From Symsagittifera roscoffensis (Eukaryota > Xenacoelomorpha > Acoela > Convolutidae), in the NCBI RefSeq assembly GCF_963678635.1, contig NC_087064.1, positions 67,878,025 to 67,942,024 of the forward strand: a DNA stretch of 64,000 nt, in the 5' to 3' direction. The position numbers were made by a program, and so were the translations under genes. Every line of letters starts with the position of its first letter. The first letter of the stretch is position 1. Below the pieces are notes generated by a model that was not told the origin of the DNA, did no database searches, and was given only the letters and a program-made list of their open reading frames with translations. Shown piece by piece: positions 30,386 to 41,912 of this stretch.

Positions 30386-31910
30386 ATGCCAGGAAAAGCA
30401 AGCCTTGCTAAACGAGACTCCATTCTGAAACGCCTGCAAAATGCCACTCAACGAATTGAAAACGCAACAAACGACAAAGAAACGGACGTCAACGTCAATG
30501 AAATAAAAGCACAGCTTTACTGCTGCAGTTATGGTAATGACAATTTATCTTTTTGACTTTTCCACTGAAGATGCAACAACCAGCAACTTCATCGACCCTT
30601 CATATATTTTGAAGATCAACTGAACAACTATGTTGACAGCCACCGGAAAAATGCCTAGTCGTCCCGATGATCACGTCAGCAACTAGTTCGCCCGTATCTG
30701 CAGAAACATCTTCCGCCCCAACTACAGCTTTGACGACATCAACAGTTTTCACTCCAGCAACATTTATTGCACCAGCAGCAACCTCTGCATCAACAACAGC
30801 CCGCAGCTTTGCACATAAACATCAACCAGCAGATAGGACTTCTTTTCAGAAGAAAGCGAACAATCCACAGAATAGTTATAAAATCCCAACCACCATCACG
30901 ACGCCATACTTAGCTCAACCGACATATGCTACACCAACAGATCATCATCAGTATCATCAGCAGCGACGTTCAGCCACAATTCCCGATTACCAAAGATCAG
31001 AAAAGAAAAATTTGACGGTGACTCAGTGAGATAGAATTTTTGGTTTGGACTTTTCAGGCCACAGTGCACAATGAAATGATTTCTGATATCGAAAAACTGA
31101 CCCACCTCCAGACTTTGACGACAAGAAAAGCAAATCAATCAATCGCTGGGTTTGCCTGCAACAGCGTGGTGTATACAACAGCCCTACAGGAACTTCAGAG
31201 AAGATTTGGATGACCTGACATCATTGTGAATAATTCATCAGACAACTTCGAAGTTTTCGATCGCCATCAGCACAACAAAAGGACTCACGCATGGAGTCTT
31301 CTTCTATCGCTAGCAACCTTGTTGAAACCTTCCAGACTCTTGGATTTGCAAATGACCTCAACTCGGCGATTTATGTACAGTTTGCAGTCAACAAGCTGCA
31401 TCACAATGAACAATTAAGATGGACTCAGTATCTTGTAAGCAACGACATACAGTAGCCAAATCATGCCCTGTTTAACTACTGGTAACGAAATCTTGCCTTG
31501 GCCTGCGACTGCCTTCCTCAAGAAGAAGTCTCTAACGTCAAGAACACCTCACGCAATCATCGTACCTCGATTCAACTGATGACAAATTTTCAAATCGGAT
31601 TGATAAACGACCTTCAGCCAACAACAAAGGATTCCAACAGAAAAGCCGCAATTTTTGCCCATTCTGCAACCAGGATCACCACTCTTCTCTTTGCGAAAAG
31701 TACAAGCACCAGTCAATTGAAGCAAAACGAAAACTCATCATCTCGAAAAAAATTTTGCCTCACTTGCGATCATGTGCAAAATGCAACCGACAACATCACA
31801 GCAGCCTTCAGGACGAAAAATCTACTACCAGCAGCTCATCTCAGAAGACATCTTTCCTGTCATCACATCATTAATCACAGACTCATAACTCGGTGAATCG
31901 TCAGCATCAG
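30386..31910 (+). pseudogene. Decayed BEL/Pao gag
   Basis: An ATG at 30386 opens a short coiled frame (MPGKASLAKRDSILKRLQNA) before frame breaks. The Thr/Ala/Ser-rich linker at 30667-31020 leads in another frame into PKIRKEKFDGDS, then FQATVHNEMISDIEKL (across 31040-31100), the conserved BEL/Pao gag core. Later frames give ANDLNSAIYVQFAVNKLHHN (about 31350-31410) and a zinc knuckle CPFCNQDHHSSLC (31656-31694). Several frameshifts and stops disable it. No pol follows; a direct repeat begins at 32079. Confidence 0.82.
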
Positions 31911-32078
31911 ATATTTACGAACTCTCTGTTACTCTACTTACCAGTTACGTTGAGATTTGTAAACAATTACATTAGCACTTTTGCTTTTGTAGAAAACGGT
32001 AGCAAGGACAGCTACATACTAAAATAAATAGCCGATTACTACAACTAGAAGAAGGCTAATCTACAGAAAAACAAAGCG

Positions 32079-32580
32079 TCTCATTAGATGATGTTGATAG
32101 CCTGGTTTGAGCAATGCTACAAATCGACTAATTTCAAGTGAATTTTAAGGCCCGAATTGCAAGCCTGAATTGCAATGACTTTGCCCGTTGCATGAACACA
32201 ACAATTTGAAGACAACTGAAGTCAAGTTACTGAAATATGACATATAGAAAGAAAAAATCGAAAACTGAAACACTATTTTAGAAACGCAACTGATTATTAG
32301 AAAATTGATGTTTGAAATGCTACCGTAAACCACAGTTCTTAGTTTTCTTAGTAAATATGTATTCAAATTTATAATTTTTAATAATTATTTTCTGGTGTTT
32401 TTTCTCGCTTTTAAAGCTCCTTTTTGCCTTTGTTTGCTCAATTTGCAAAGTTCAGCTTCGCCTTTGAGTAATGTTTTTCTAAACGAACCTTTTATAACTG
32501 TCTTTTGGCTGTTGAAAAAGGTCGCTCGAATCAAGCTGCCGATTTTGAACAATCTGCTTTAAATTTCAATGAACCATACT
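32079..32580 (+). repeat. Direct repeat R2 flanking a gag remnant (right copy)
   Basis: It matches R1 (29285-29890) in order but lacks the tRNA-like head. Its tail keeps AAGTTCAGCTTCGCCTTTG (about 32447). A TGTTCCGAC-class element, missing its left end, follows at once. Confidence 0.8.
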
Positions 32581-32594
32581 TTGATTTTTTATTT

Positions 32595-33035
32595 TTGACT
32601 TTTTAACTAGCTTTTTTGACGGCATTTTTAAAATCATTCAAATGGTATTATTATCCTGGGCTTGTATTCGAAAAAATTTTTCACCTGTGATCAAGTTTTT
32701 GGAAGTTATGGGGGTTTAAAGATTGCCATTTTGGCCAATTTGGGACAATTAACACGCGATATATTTCGCGCTATTAATGCGTAAGCCGAGGTTTAATCGT
32801 CTTGGAAATCGTTCCAGATTGGTTGAAAGAATCTTATATGCCCTAATTGATTTGTTACAAGGAGCAAAGTTTATCCTCTTTCCACTTTATATGGCGTGTG
32901 GGGGGTTGGTTTTCACAAAAAATCGTAAATTTTAGAAAAAAAAAATTTCTTTTTTATACGTTTAATTTTTTTTATGTTATTACTGCTCCAAAAACCTTAA
33001 AAGGCAGTCGAAACATTCAAAGCTTCAAAGTTAAT
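32595..33035 (+). mobile_element. TGTTCCGAC-class element lacking its left end
   Basis: It begins at GACTTTTTAACTAGC and runs through TTCACCTGTGATCAAG, GCCATTTTGGCCAATTTGGG, AACACGCGATATATTTCGCG and GGCGTGTGGGGGG to the right end AAAGGCAGTCGAAACATTC. The missing left end corresponds to the isolated fragment at 29927-29990. Confidence 0.85.
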
Positions 33036-33455
33036 ATATGATGGCAGAATGTTCCCCCCTTTAAGAAAAATGAAATTAGATCGATAAAAATGGATTTTCG
33101 GTGTCTAAAAAATTGTAAATATAATCGATTCCTATGTTACGTTCAGACAACAAAATTGGACTAAAAATGGATTTAAATCTATTTTTTTGCGAAAACAAAA
33201 TGCATTATAACTTATTTCGAATCCATCATAATCGATTTTATAATAAGTAGGAAATCACATTAAATTGGACTTTTTTGCAGGTTAATTTTGTTTCGCGCGT
33301 CGTGCAAAATTTTGCAAGAGTTTCTGCATTTATCAAATGAGTTATGCGGAAACTTTGCAAAGCGAGTGGACGGCCTATTCCATTTCTAAACCTAAACACA
33401 AATTGCAAAAAGATTCCGTTAAGCTCTCCCCCCTAACGTTTGCCCTTTGCTCCCT

Positions 33456-33478
33456 CCCCACCCCCCCCCCCCCCCCCA
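33456..33478 (+). repeat. Poly-C tract
   Basis: An almost pure run of C of about 20 bases, preceded by CTCCCTCCCCA. It is prone to assembly and sequencing length errors. Confidence 0.9.
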
Positions 33479-33630
33479 CTGAACTCCCCACCACCTGAAC
33501 ACCCTCCACCTCGACGTCCCCCAAAGTTTCTAATAATTTAACAAAAATGTTGAAAGGAACAAAAAATTCAGTTTTTGAGTAACATAAAAAAGTAACAAAA
33601 ATATCAAAGTTAGGCAGAAAAAAATTAAAT

Positions 33631-33672
33631 TGATCAACGTAATCAACGTAAAGTAATCAACGTAATCAACTT
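33631..33672 (+). repeat. Short tandem repeat of AATCAACGTA
   Basis: Four imperfect copies of a 10-bp unit (ATCAACGTA) occur in a row. Confidence 0.85.
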
Positions 33673-33959
33673 TAGTTTAAAACGTAGAAAAGATTTTATG
33701 TGCGTTGAAATTCGCATCTTAGTAGTGAAAAAAATCGATTTTAATTTAATTTCCTTGTCAGTGTCTACAAAAGTGGAAAAAAAATCGATTATAATGGATG
33801 AAAAAAGGATTTTGTTGCCTCGAAAAATAATCATAATATAATCCATTTTTATTTGATTATAATCGATTTGTTTTCATTTTTGCGGACACTGACTAGGAAA
33901 GTCAATTATAATCGATTTTCATTCATGGAACTCCTATGCGGGTTATTCGGTTTTCTATT

Positions 33960-36540
33960 TTTTCAACTTAATTTGAAATGGGAGCTGGGTCAACATCATA
34001 GGTTTTAAGTATCATTTACCAGAGCAAACATGATTTTGAAAAGGATAAAATATAATAAAAGGTGGTTAAGCAGAAATTATATAGATGGTAACTACAATGA
34101 TGGAGTAGCTTTTAATAAATAGTGTCAATTGATTATGTATTTCGACATTACATATGTTCAATACACTACTAAAAATCATCTTCTCGTTTTATCTCAGACA
34201 GAGAAGCTGACAGGAAGATATCGTATTACTTAGAAGAGTTCGCTGTTCAAAATTCTAATGGGAACATAATCAAATACACCTAATTGTTAAATACCATTCA
34301 AGACAGTAAGACATTTAGGTATTGTTCATGCATGTTTAATATGCACTCAATTGGTCTCTTTTTAGTTGTTATTTTCCTTGTTTCTACTTTCCCATCTTGC
34401 AATTTTCACCCCTTTTTTCGTTCTTCCCATTGCTCGGCAGACATAGACGTATGAACAAAATATCATGGAACAAGGTGGGTAGTTTAATGGATGAATCAAT
34501 GTAATATAACACTGAAATGGTACAGTGAAAAATTATATGTCGGTTGTATAGTTAGTGTGTATGTTCGTGTGGTACAAATGCAATACAGCGTTTTCTGCGT
34601 TTTGTGCAATAGTATTGAGCAGTTATTGCAGGGAGCTGTATAAAATCTACCTTAAACGAATTCCATCTTTTTCCCCCTTAAACCTAAAGTTACTTAATAC
34701 GCGAACAGGATAAACAGGCGATTACAAAAGAGAGAAATATCTAATGGTGTTTCTGATAGAAATCTTCCATCGGCTAAATGAATGGAAAACTATTTTTGGA
34801 TGGGAGAAATGATTCCTTTTTTACCATCGACCGAGAAAACACCATCTACATTGGTGCCGTTGTTGTATAATAGTATCTTTACATGCGTATATCGACGTTT
34901 AAACAGTGCTATAAACATAGGCGAGGAGGATGGGACATAGAAAAAACGCAATCAGCTACTATCGCCACGACATACCAACTAGAGTGCACCATATCTACTG
35001 CTACGTTCCAAAAAAAATAAACAACAACAACAACTCGCAAAATAATATTATGCAGAGAAAATTGCAAACTAAGAAAAAAAATACGGGAGCAGGGCCCGGT
35101 GCAAAGTATAGTGTATAAATATATCAACAAAAACAACAACTACAGAACAAACAAATTTAAAAACTGTTAGTCGAAAGGAGTAGTGCTATAATGCTTCCAA
35201 ACTGTATTTTGAATTGATGCTGTAATATTGCGTGTTTTTGATATGCTGATGATGGTCGAGGATGCGCTGTGTGCTTGGTATACTTCAGTAGTGGGAAAAT
35301 AAACAGACAACGAGAGGGAAAAGAAAAAAGAAAAATGAGGACTGGGAAAAAGAGGAAAGGTAAGGAAGAGAAAAGAACATAGCACGCGATACTAGTGAAA
35401 CTACACAAGAAAAGAACACTAATACATGCAGAGGCAAAAAGACATACTCGCACCACGCAAAAAAAGTGCAAAGGGAGAAAAAAGATGAATTGTGTTCAGT
35501 TTACTTTTTCTCTCTTGCGCAATTGCAGGTAACTCGCATTTCAAATCAACTCCTTTGTTTTTTTTATAAACAAAATCTCTACTTAATTCAACTCCGCCAA
35601 CTTGTATTGTTGTGTCACGTTTTGTCATGCTGATATTTTGTGGCCATACATAAGACTAAAAAGCGACGATTCTTCTTTGATAGTTGATACCTCCCTTTTA
35701 TACCCGACGCAACTTGGTTGAACAATAGCAGCAGTGTATTGTAGAAATCGGAGATAGTGAACTTGGGTTCAAACTCAATTCCAGACAAAAAAGACTGGCT
35801 GTTGTTATCTGGAAAAGAGACGGTCATATCAACTTTGAAGTTAAACAACAAAAACAACCATCCAGACTACAATCGAATTACATGACTACCATCCAAGACT
35901 ATGCGGAAGTCCCAGAGGAGTAATAGACAATATTTTTTTAATCCAATGATTATCTTTATCCGCCGCTTATTTCATCCATAATTTATGATGTTACCATTAT
36001 ACCACGAGATCCATCTGAATATTATCACCATTTGAGTGGCGATTTTAGAGTGCAATTCAGCAGACACCTGCAAGTAAAAACCAAAGCAGCCACAAAAAGA
36101 AAAGATTTGGCAAGTGGTAAGTTTTTCTTATAAAATTTTTGTAAAAAACTTTTGAGTTGTAAAGCGAGGGGATGAATTGGTGGGCGATGATGTCAGTAGG
36201 GTACAGCGACAGCTCGCGGCAAACTCGCAATACTACGAGGTCAAACTGTGTGCGTTTGTAGGTCTCTGGAATCCAGAGACAAGTCTTCAACATGATCAAA
36301 TTTTGTCAGAACAATCAAAGAAAATGAAAGAACAAAAAAGAACAAAGAGAGTGTCCTTGTTGCGGAATCCGCTTACAATTCCAAAATACACAGTTTGGCC
36401 TCGAAATGAAATAAGATATTTTTGGCTACGTTTTCTCATTCCGAAGGAGAAGAAGAAAAAATATTTTTCGGAGAACATTAAAGTAGCGTCTGAATTATTT
36501 TTCGGAAATATCTTCTCGGAAACCGAAGACCATTAAAAGG
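33960..36540. other. Compositionally distinct interval without a firm gene
   Basis: The plus strand is A-rich with AACAACAACAAC-type runs and fewer poly-T tracts than neighbouring DNA. No repeat family of this window is recognised in it. Weak coding hints exist on both strands: a plus-strand frame at 36177-36536 (VQRQLAANSQYYEVKLCAFV) and minus-strand frames at 35419-35628, 35615-35857 and 36057-36299. None matches a family I know. Confidence 0.4.
35704..35808 (-). CDS. Possible internal exon of an unidentified gene
   Basis: On the minus strand a pyrimidine-rich acceptor (CTCTTTTCCAG) precedes 105 bp that end at a donor TCGG|GTATAA. Both ends fall in the same phase (phase 1), so the exon could be spliced without a shift. 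It encodes NNSQSFLSGIEFEPKFTISD followed by FYNTLLLLFNQVAS, which looks protein-like and is unlike the low-complexity frames around it. I do not recognise a family, and no partner exon could be phased with confidence. The next minus-strand frame (35419-35628, TTIQVGGVELSRDFVYKKN) may belong to the same gene. The donor overlaps a TATAAAAGG string that could equally be chance. Confidence 0.25.
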
Positions 36541-36869
36541 GTTGAGAAATCATGACACACCTCATATATAACTTAAAACTGACTGTTAAAACCCAGAATT
36601 TCTTTTCCACTTCATGAAGCGCTGGAAGAATGGTATATACTCGCCATCTCTTTTCCCGAATCGGGATATTAATAAAAAATCAGCGATCTCAAAATATTTT
36701 TTTTCCTATTTTTTTTTGCCTATTTCTGACATTTCCCGCCTTTTTATCATGTAATTTCAAGGGAAAAGATTTTTTCGAAAAATACACGGAAGTTTAACAG
36801 CATGTGAGCATTCTGCTGCTACACATAAACCATAAACACTACTTACTCCCATTTTAAACCCCCTCCCCC

Positions 36870-36945
36870 CCCCCCCCCCATGTTACCTTGTAACGAATTT
36901 CCTCCCCTTTTGCAAAAGGGGAGGAAATAGGTTACAAGATATCTG
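36870..36945. mobile_element. Short palindromic element with C-rich flank
   Basis: A perfect 30-bp palindrome (TTTCCTCCCCTTTTG and its inverse) spans 36898-36927, flanked by GTTACCTTGTAAC and GGTTACAAGATATC, with a run of about 16 C at 36865-36879. It resembles a shortened member of the GGATCTTGTTAAC-ended class. Confidence 0.6.
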
Positions 36946-36949
36946 TTCA

Positions 36950-39900
36950 AGCAGTGTTATAAACAAAAAACCGGTATGATAAATGACTTTTTGTCTCGTG
37001 AATGCGCAGGTATTCGCAAAAGTTTTGATTTGATTTGTCGAGTTTTTTTATAAAACTGCACGAATTTTTCTGACAAGAGTTGTTGATGTCCTGATAGTTT
37101 TTCTCAATTTTCCTCCAATTAACTGTCTGACACAAATCAGGTTGATTGCGATCATTAGGCTGAACAGTCAGCCCATTTTTTTCAATGTTAGTCGCACATT
37201 TTAGGCCAACGTTTGTGCAAAATTCAAGCGTTAAACCTGTGGAAAAAGATCTTTTTGCTATAATTTTTTATGAAGAATATGATTTTTGTATATCATTGCA
37301 TTTTTTCTATTCGTTTTGCTATATCTTGTTGGTTTGCAATGTGAACTTTAGCCTCTGTGTCAACTTGCTCGTCTATTTCTTAAAATAGAAATAGCCCCCT
37401 AAAAAGTTTTTCCGAAATAATAATAAAAAAACTGAAAACTAAGACTGGGTCCTTTTGAGCACTTTCACGTACTAAAATTACATGAAGCGTTTTCGAAATA
37501 GCCATCTGAACACTATAAACTATTATTTAGGCTGTGTTCTTTCGAGCAATTTTATTTACTGGAAAAAATGATTGAATAGATTTGTCTATTTTTCCTACAA
37601 AAAAAAAAAACATTTTTGTTGTGATTTAGGTTTGAAAAATCTCAAAAAGCTACGTATTGTCGAGATAATCAGATCTGTCATTCTGACTAAATTCATTGTT
37701 CAATGCTTGTGGGTTGAAAGTGGTGAAACTACTCACAGTGTAAATTTACCATTTTTAATATTGCATCAGCGATAGTGCCTGTTTGATTTGATCTCCTCTG
37801 ACAAAAATGATTCCTCTTCCATTTGAGAGGTTTTTATGGCCAGAATTTTTGCGCCAAAAGCCTAGCATTTTTCTGAGAGTAAGCACGCTTTTAATTTAGA
37901 AGAAAGCTGAACTAAGAAAATGTTTTAAAAAAGATATCATTAAAATGACTGTGAGACCAATCTGTGCTACTTAATTTTAATTGAAAAAAAAACTAATTTC
38001 ATCTCGTTGACTCTCAGCGTTTCCAGTTTGCTTGTAGCTTCACTCAGTATTTAGAAAATAAATTTAATTTCTCGTAAGTTTGATGAACATCTCAGGCGCA
38101 GGGTGTGTTTTCCTCTTTTTCTACCTCGAATAAACCTCGTTTTTTGAAACAAATGTCCCATTGTTGAAAAAAAAACTGTTATGATTTACCATTTTTAACA
38201 TCAAATTACCTGGAGGTCAAAACTGAGATACCGACTATCAGTACTTTTCTACGGTTTTAGTTTTACAGTTTTTACGATCAGTCAATACGCTTGAGATTAG
38301 CAATTATTGTTAAATTGGAACATAGGTTTTTTTCCCTTTTTTCCAGGTATTTTGTTTGCTAAACAGTTCCAGACATCACGTTGTTGCAACATTATCAACT
38401 TGTAATATACTTTTTTCAGGTGTCATATTTATTCAACAAAATCACTTGAATAATTGAACGGCTCTAATTAAAGAAGATTTAGTTTAACCCACTGCACTAA
38501 CGGACTTCTGAACCATATTTTACCTGACATTTCAGAAGTTACATTGGTACTATTCAAATTAAAGTTTTTTCTCGGAATGATGTCTTCTTCTTTGTCAGGT
38601 CGGCTAAGTTTGCACAGCATGATTGTTTTCAGATTCAAGTCAATTTTGCTGAAATTGAAAAAATTTTTGGTTCAATCTTATAGATTGTAAATTGAACAGA
38701 TTTCGTGTAACTTTTTCGTGTAACGTCTTCAATTTTTCAGNNNNNNNNNNNNNNNNNNNNNNNNNNNNNNNNNNNNNNNNNNNNNNNNNNNNNNNNNNNN
38801 NNNNNNNNNNNNNNNNNNNNNNNNNNNNNNNNNNNNNNNNNNNNNNNNNNNNNNNNNNNNNNNNNNNNNNNNNNNNNNNNNNNNNNNNNNNNNNNNNNNN
38901 NNNNNNNNNNNNNNNNNNNNNNNNNNNNNNNNNNNNNNNNGAGCTTTTAAGTGCATTGTAGCTTTCAAGTTGTTTCAAATAGTTTGAAATCACTATTTTA
39001 AATGATTTCACATTTCACGGATCGTTTTTCTTTGAGTATTGATCTGAGATTTGAGGTCTTCTTGTAATATATGTTCCTTTTCAGCATGCCCACTTTCTGC
39101 TATTTTTGAGGAAGAAAAAACTTCGCAGTTTTTTATGGCATTTTATTACAAAATGGTAGAAATACTTCGCAGTTTCTACAAAATAGTGACTGCATTGTGC
39201 TTACGCAGTTTTTACCAAAAGTTTTGCATGTTATCACCAGTGACATGTATTTTTGCATCGCAAGCGATACGATGCTCCGCTTTGGCTCTCTATCAAAATA
39301 TCCAGATATGCTTACAATTGTATCAGCGCCTCTAAAGAGTTTTCCAGTTAATTGAAACTACGCAAGTTGAGTTTTTGATTTCATTTTGTTCTTTCAGAGA
39401 GATATTTCGAAAATTTAATGTTTGACATGAAAATTTACGTATAGTATTTCAATTTATGCTATATGACCTTCTGAGTTTTGACGTCTAATTTTAAAGTTAT
39501 TTGTTCTGCTGATTTATATACTCATATTTCGCTCATCGTTTGTCTTTTTTTGCCCACTTGCTAATTTTTCAGGAAACATTATCATTTTGAATAGTAGCAT
39601 TCGCCCTGCAAATGAATGCAGAAACTTAACTTTCCTTGTTGTCTGATACAACCAATCAGCAGGATTTTTTAATGTTTACTTGCACCTTAGAAGAAAGCTT
39701 TCCCATGAAATATCTTTAGTTTTTGCATTATTGATATTTTCAAACTTGATTAGAAATTAATTTTCAATTACCATTTTTTTTTCAGTTTTGCAATGTCAAT
39801 TTGCAAAAAATTAAACAATTTTTGTTCAATTCGTGAAACTTTTTGGATTTACCTTCCACTCGTTCAGTTTTTCAATAAAATGTTTTCCCTTTGGAAAAAA

Positions 39901-40950
39901 ATTCACTTCAAGACCACTAGCCAGAGTCGTTTTTTTTTTCTAATATTTAAGTCGCAAAATCAATCTTAAAGCAAATTGGCTTGAGACGTAAAATTTGAAA
40001 AACAAAAATTCACAGCATGTATATTAAGATTTTACAATTGATTGCATTTCACACGTTAATAGTCTGCAAGTTTTCTACTCCAATTACATGAAAGTTTTAT
40101 GCAAAAAAACTCTGCAAAAAACAAGGAGTATTTTTGAGGTTTTTGGTTTCTAGTTCTAAAATCACAGACGTTTTGTACGACGTTTATTGGAATCCTTGAA
40201 GATTTTAGGTTCCAATAGCAAAATTTTTCAAAGTTTTTCAGTTTAGATGAAATAATTTTGACACAAGGAATATTTTTTCTCAATCTTAATCACACAGTTT
40301 TGTTTTAGTTTTATTTTGTACTCAGTTTTTCTAGCAAGCAATGGCTTTAACTTACGACCTGTTCGATTTTTTTTTTCATTGCTTCTCGCTTTATATATCT
40401 TCGAAAAAGATTGTGAAGTATTTATTTTTAACTGGTCAATTCTTATAACTAGCCCTCAGAACAGAATTATTTCGATCTCAAACACTAATCGTGTTACCAG
40501 TATTTGATAGGGTCGATTCAGAGCTTAAAAATGAGAGTAATAGTAGGATCAGTGTTGACCTAAGCAGTTGCATTAACATATCTGACATATCTGATAAATA
40601 GATAGCGTGAAAAATAGATGTATTCTTTCAGAAATTTCTCTATCAAATAGCAATGCGAACTAGTCTCAATATACTTATTTAGAGTGCATTCACTGCTGCC
40701 TGTTTTTTACAAGTAAAAACATGCTCAAAATTAGTTTGAATCAGTAACAGTTAATTAGGTTAGTGTTGCTGCCTGCATATAAATTGACTGATAGTTGGCT
40801 CCATTTTCTGCTGTTACAAATTTTTTTCGTCTGATTATCTTTTCGGACTTACTTTTTGCGTTTTTTTGTTTCAATTAGTTCAGCTTTGCTGTTCATTATT
40901 CGTGTTTGCAAAATGCAACTGCCACCTTTTTAAAAAAATTTGCAATCGTG
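36950..40950. other. Gene-free AT-rich stretch
   Basis: No gene, RNA gene or complete element is supported. A SINE tail-like phrase (GTGAACTTTAGCCTCTGTGTC) lies at about 37341. The stretch also holds the assembly gap at 38741-38940. Open frames here are short and T-rich. Confidence 0.55.
38741..38940. other. Assembly gap (200 N)
   Basis: Exactly 200 N bases. The three open frames drawn across it are meaningless. The true length of missing sequence is unknown. Confidence 1.
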
Positions 40951-41084
40951 TTTAAATTGTTAATTAAATGTTGATAAACGTAGTTCAAACTCTTTTATAA
41001 GTTGTGATGGTTCTGCGGTTTTGCGGAAAAAGTCTTAAAATTTATTCATGTTCAAAACAGAATTTTCGCTGTTTGAAGGTTTAT

Positions 41085-41600
41085 TGTTCCGACTTTTGAT
41101 ACGAAAGTAACGGGATATTGGTGCTCGGGGTGGGTTTTTTTTTTCTTCAGACAAATTTCGACTTTTTAACTAGCCATTTTTGACGGAATTTTTTAAAAAT
41201 CATTCAAAAGGTATTGTTGTCCTGAGCTCAAATTTGAAAAGATATTTCACCTGTGATCATTTTTCGTAAAGTTATGGGGGTTTAAAGATTGCCATTTTGG
41301 CCAATTTGGGACAATTAACGCGCGATATATTTCGCGCTATTAACGCGTAAGCGGAGAGTTAATCCGTATTAAAATCGTTCCAAATTGGTTGAAAGAAGCT
41401 TATTTGCCATAATTGATTTGTTACAAGGAGCTAACTCTATCTTTTTCTACTTTAAATTGCGTGTGGGGGGATGATTTTCATAAAAAAATTTCAAATTTAA
41501 AATTTTTTTTTATTTTATTTTAGTACATTTAATTTTTTAAATGTTATTACTGCTCCATAATACACATTACTGCTTCGCCCTGATACGAGCACTCTTGTTC
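41085..41600 (+). mobile_element. TGTTCCGAC-class element, longest copy
   Basis: It starts TGTTCCGACTTTTGATACG, AAAGTAACGGGATATTGGTG and CTCGGGGTGGG, continues with all internal blocks including GCGCGATATATTTCGCGC, a perfect 18-bp palindrome at about 41321-41338, and ends CTGATACGAGCACTCTTG. The right hairpin is partly deleted. It has no coding capacity and is inserted in a family 2 repeat. Confidence 0.88.
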
Positions 41601-41846
41601 TTTTAAAAATTTATTTAATTTTTTTTGTTAAAAGGAAGGCAAACTTCACTATCGAACAGCAAAAGTGTAAAAGTTACGAAAAGCGTAATCGACTGCTAGT
41701 TTTGAAAACGGATTTTAAGCTTCTGTTTTCCAGAGGAATAAAAAATTATATATTGATCCAGTTTTCTCAAATTGGGTGAGTTCTATGAAAAAGTTGCCTA
41801 TCATAAAATTTTTCTAGATGCTCAAAATCTTCAAGGTCATTTTTTG

Positions 41847-41912
41847 TAGAGCTTTAAGGCCAGTTTTCTAGAGCTTTAAGGCCAGTTTTCTAGAGCTTTA
41901 AGGCCATTTTTT
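41847..41912 (+). repeat. 22-bp minisatellite, three copies
   Basis: TAGAGCTTTAAGGCCAGTTT plus TC occurs three times in a row, the last copy incomplete, inside a family 2 repeat copy. Confidence 0.92.

Larger units (their letters stand above)
33055..33960. mobile_element. Relative of the foldback element, rearranged
   Basis: Bases 33060-33430 match the left part and left arm of the 25.4-25.7 kb foldback (TATAATCGATTCCTATGTT, GTTTCGCGCGTCGTGCAAAA, CAAAAAGATTCCGTTAAGCTC), but the inverse right arm is absent. A C-rich tract (33440-33500) and unrelated sequence follow. Near 33780-33930 are ATTATAATGGATG, ATAATCCATTTTT and ATTATAATCGATTTG, which look like terminal pieces in inverse orientation. 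Confidence 0.7.

Noticed and set aside
34195-34283. Possible terminal plus-strand exon with TCTCAG acceptor and READRKISYYLEEF product
   Set aside because: Only 29 codons before a stop and no upstream exon could be phased to it.
35157-35471. A 104-codon hydrophobic minus-strand frame resembling a membrane protein
   Set aside because: The product is Phe/Leu/Ser/Cys-rich from T-rich DNA and lacks a signal for a start or a family; likely non-coding.
35695-35705. TATA box for a minus-strand gene (TATAAAAGG)
   Set aside because: It overlaps a candidate splice donor, and no convincing downstream gene or initiator can be shown.
35975-36010. A tRNA-like A box on the minus strand (TGGTATAATGG)
   Set aside because: No B box or cloverleaf follows; a single 11-base match is expected by chance.
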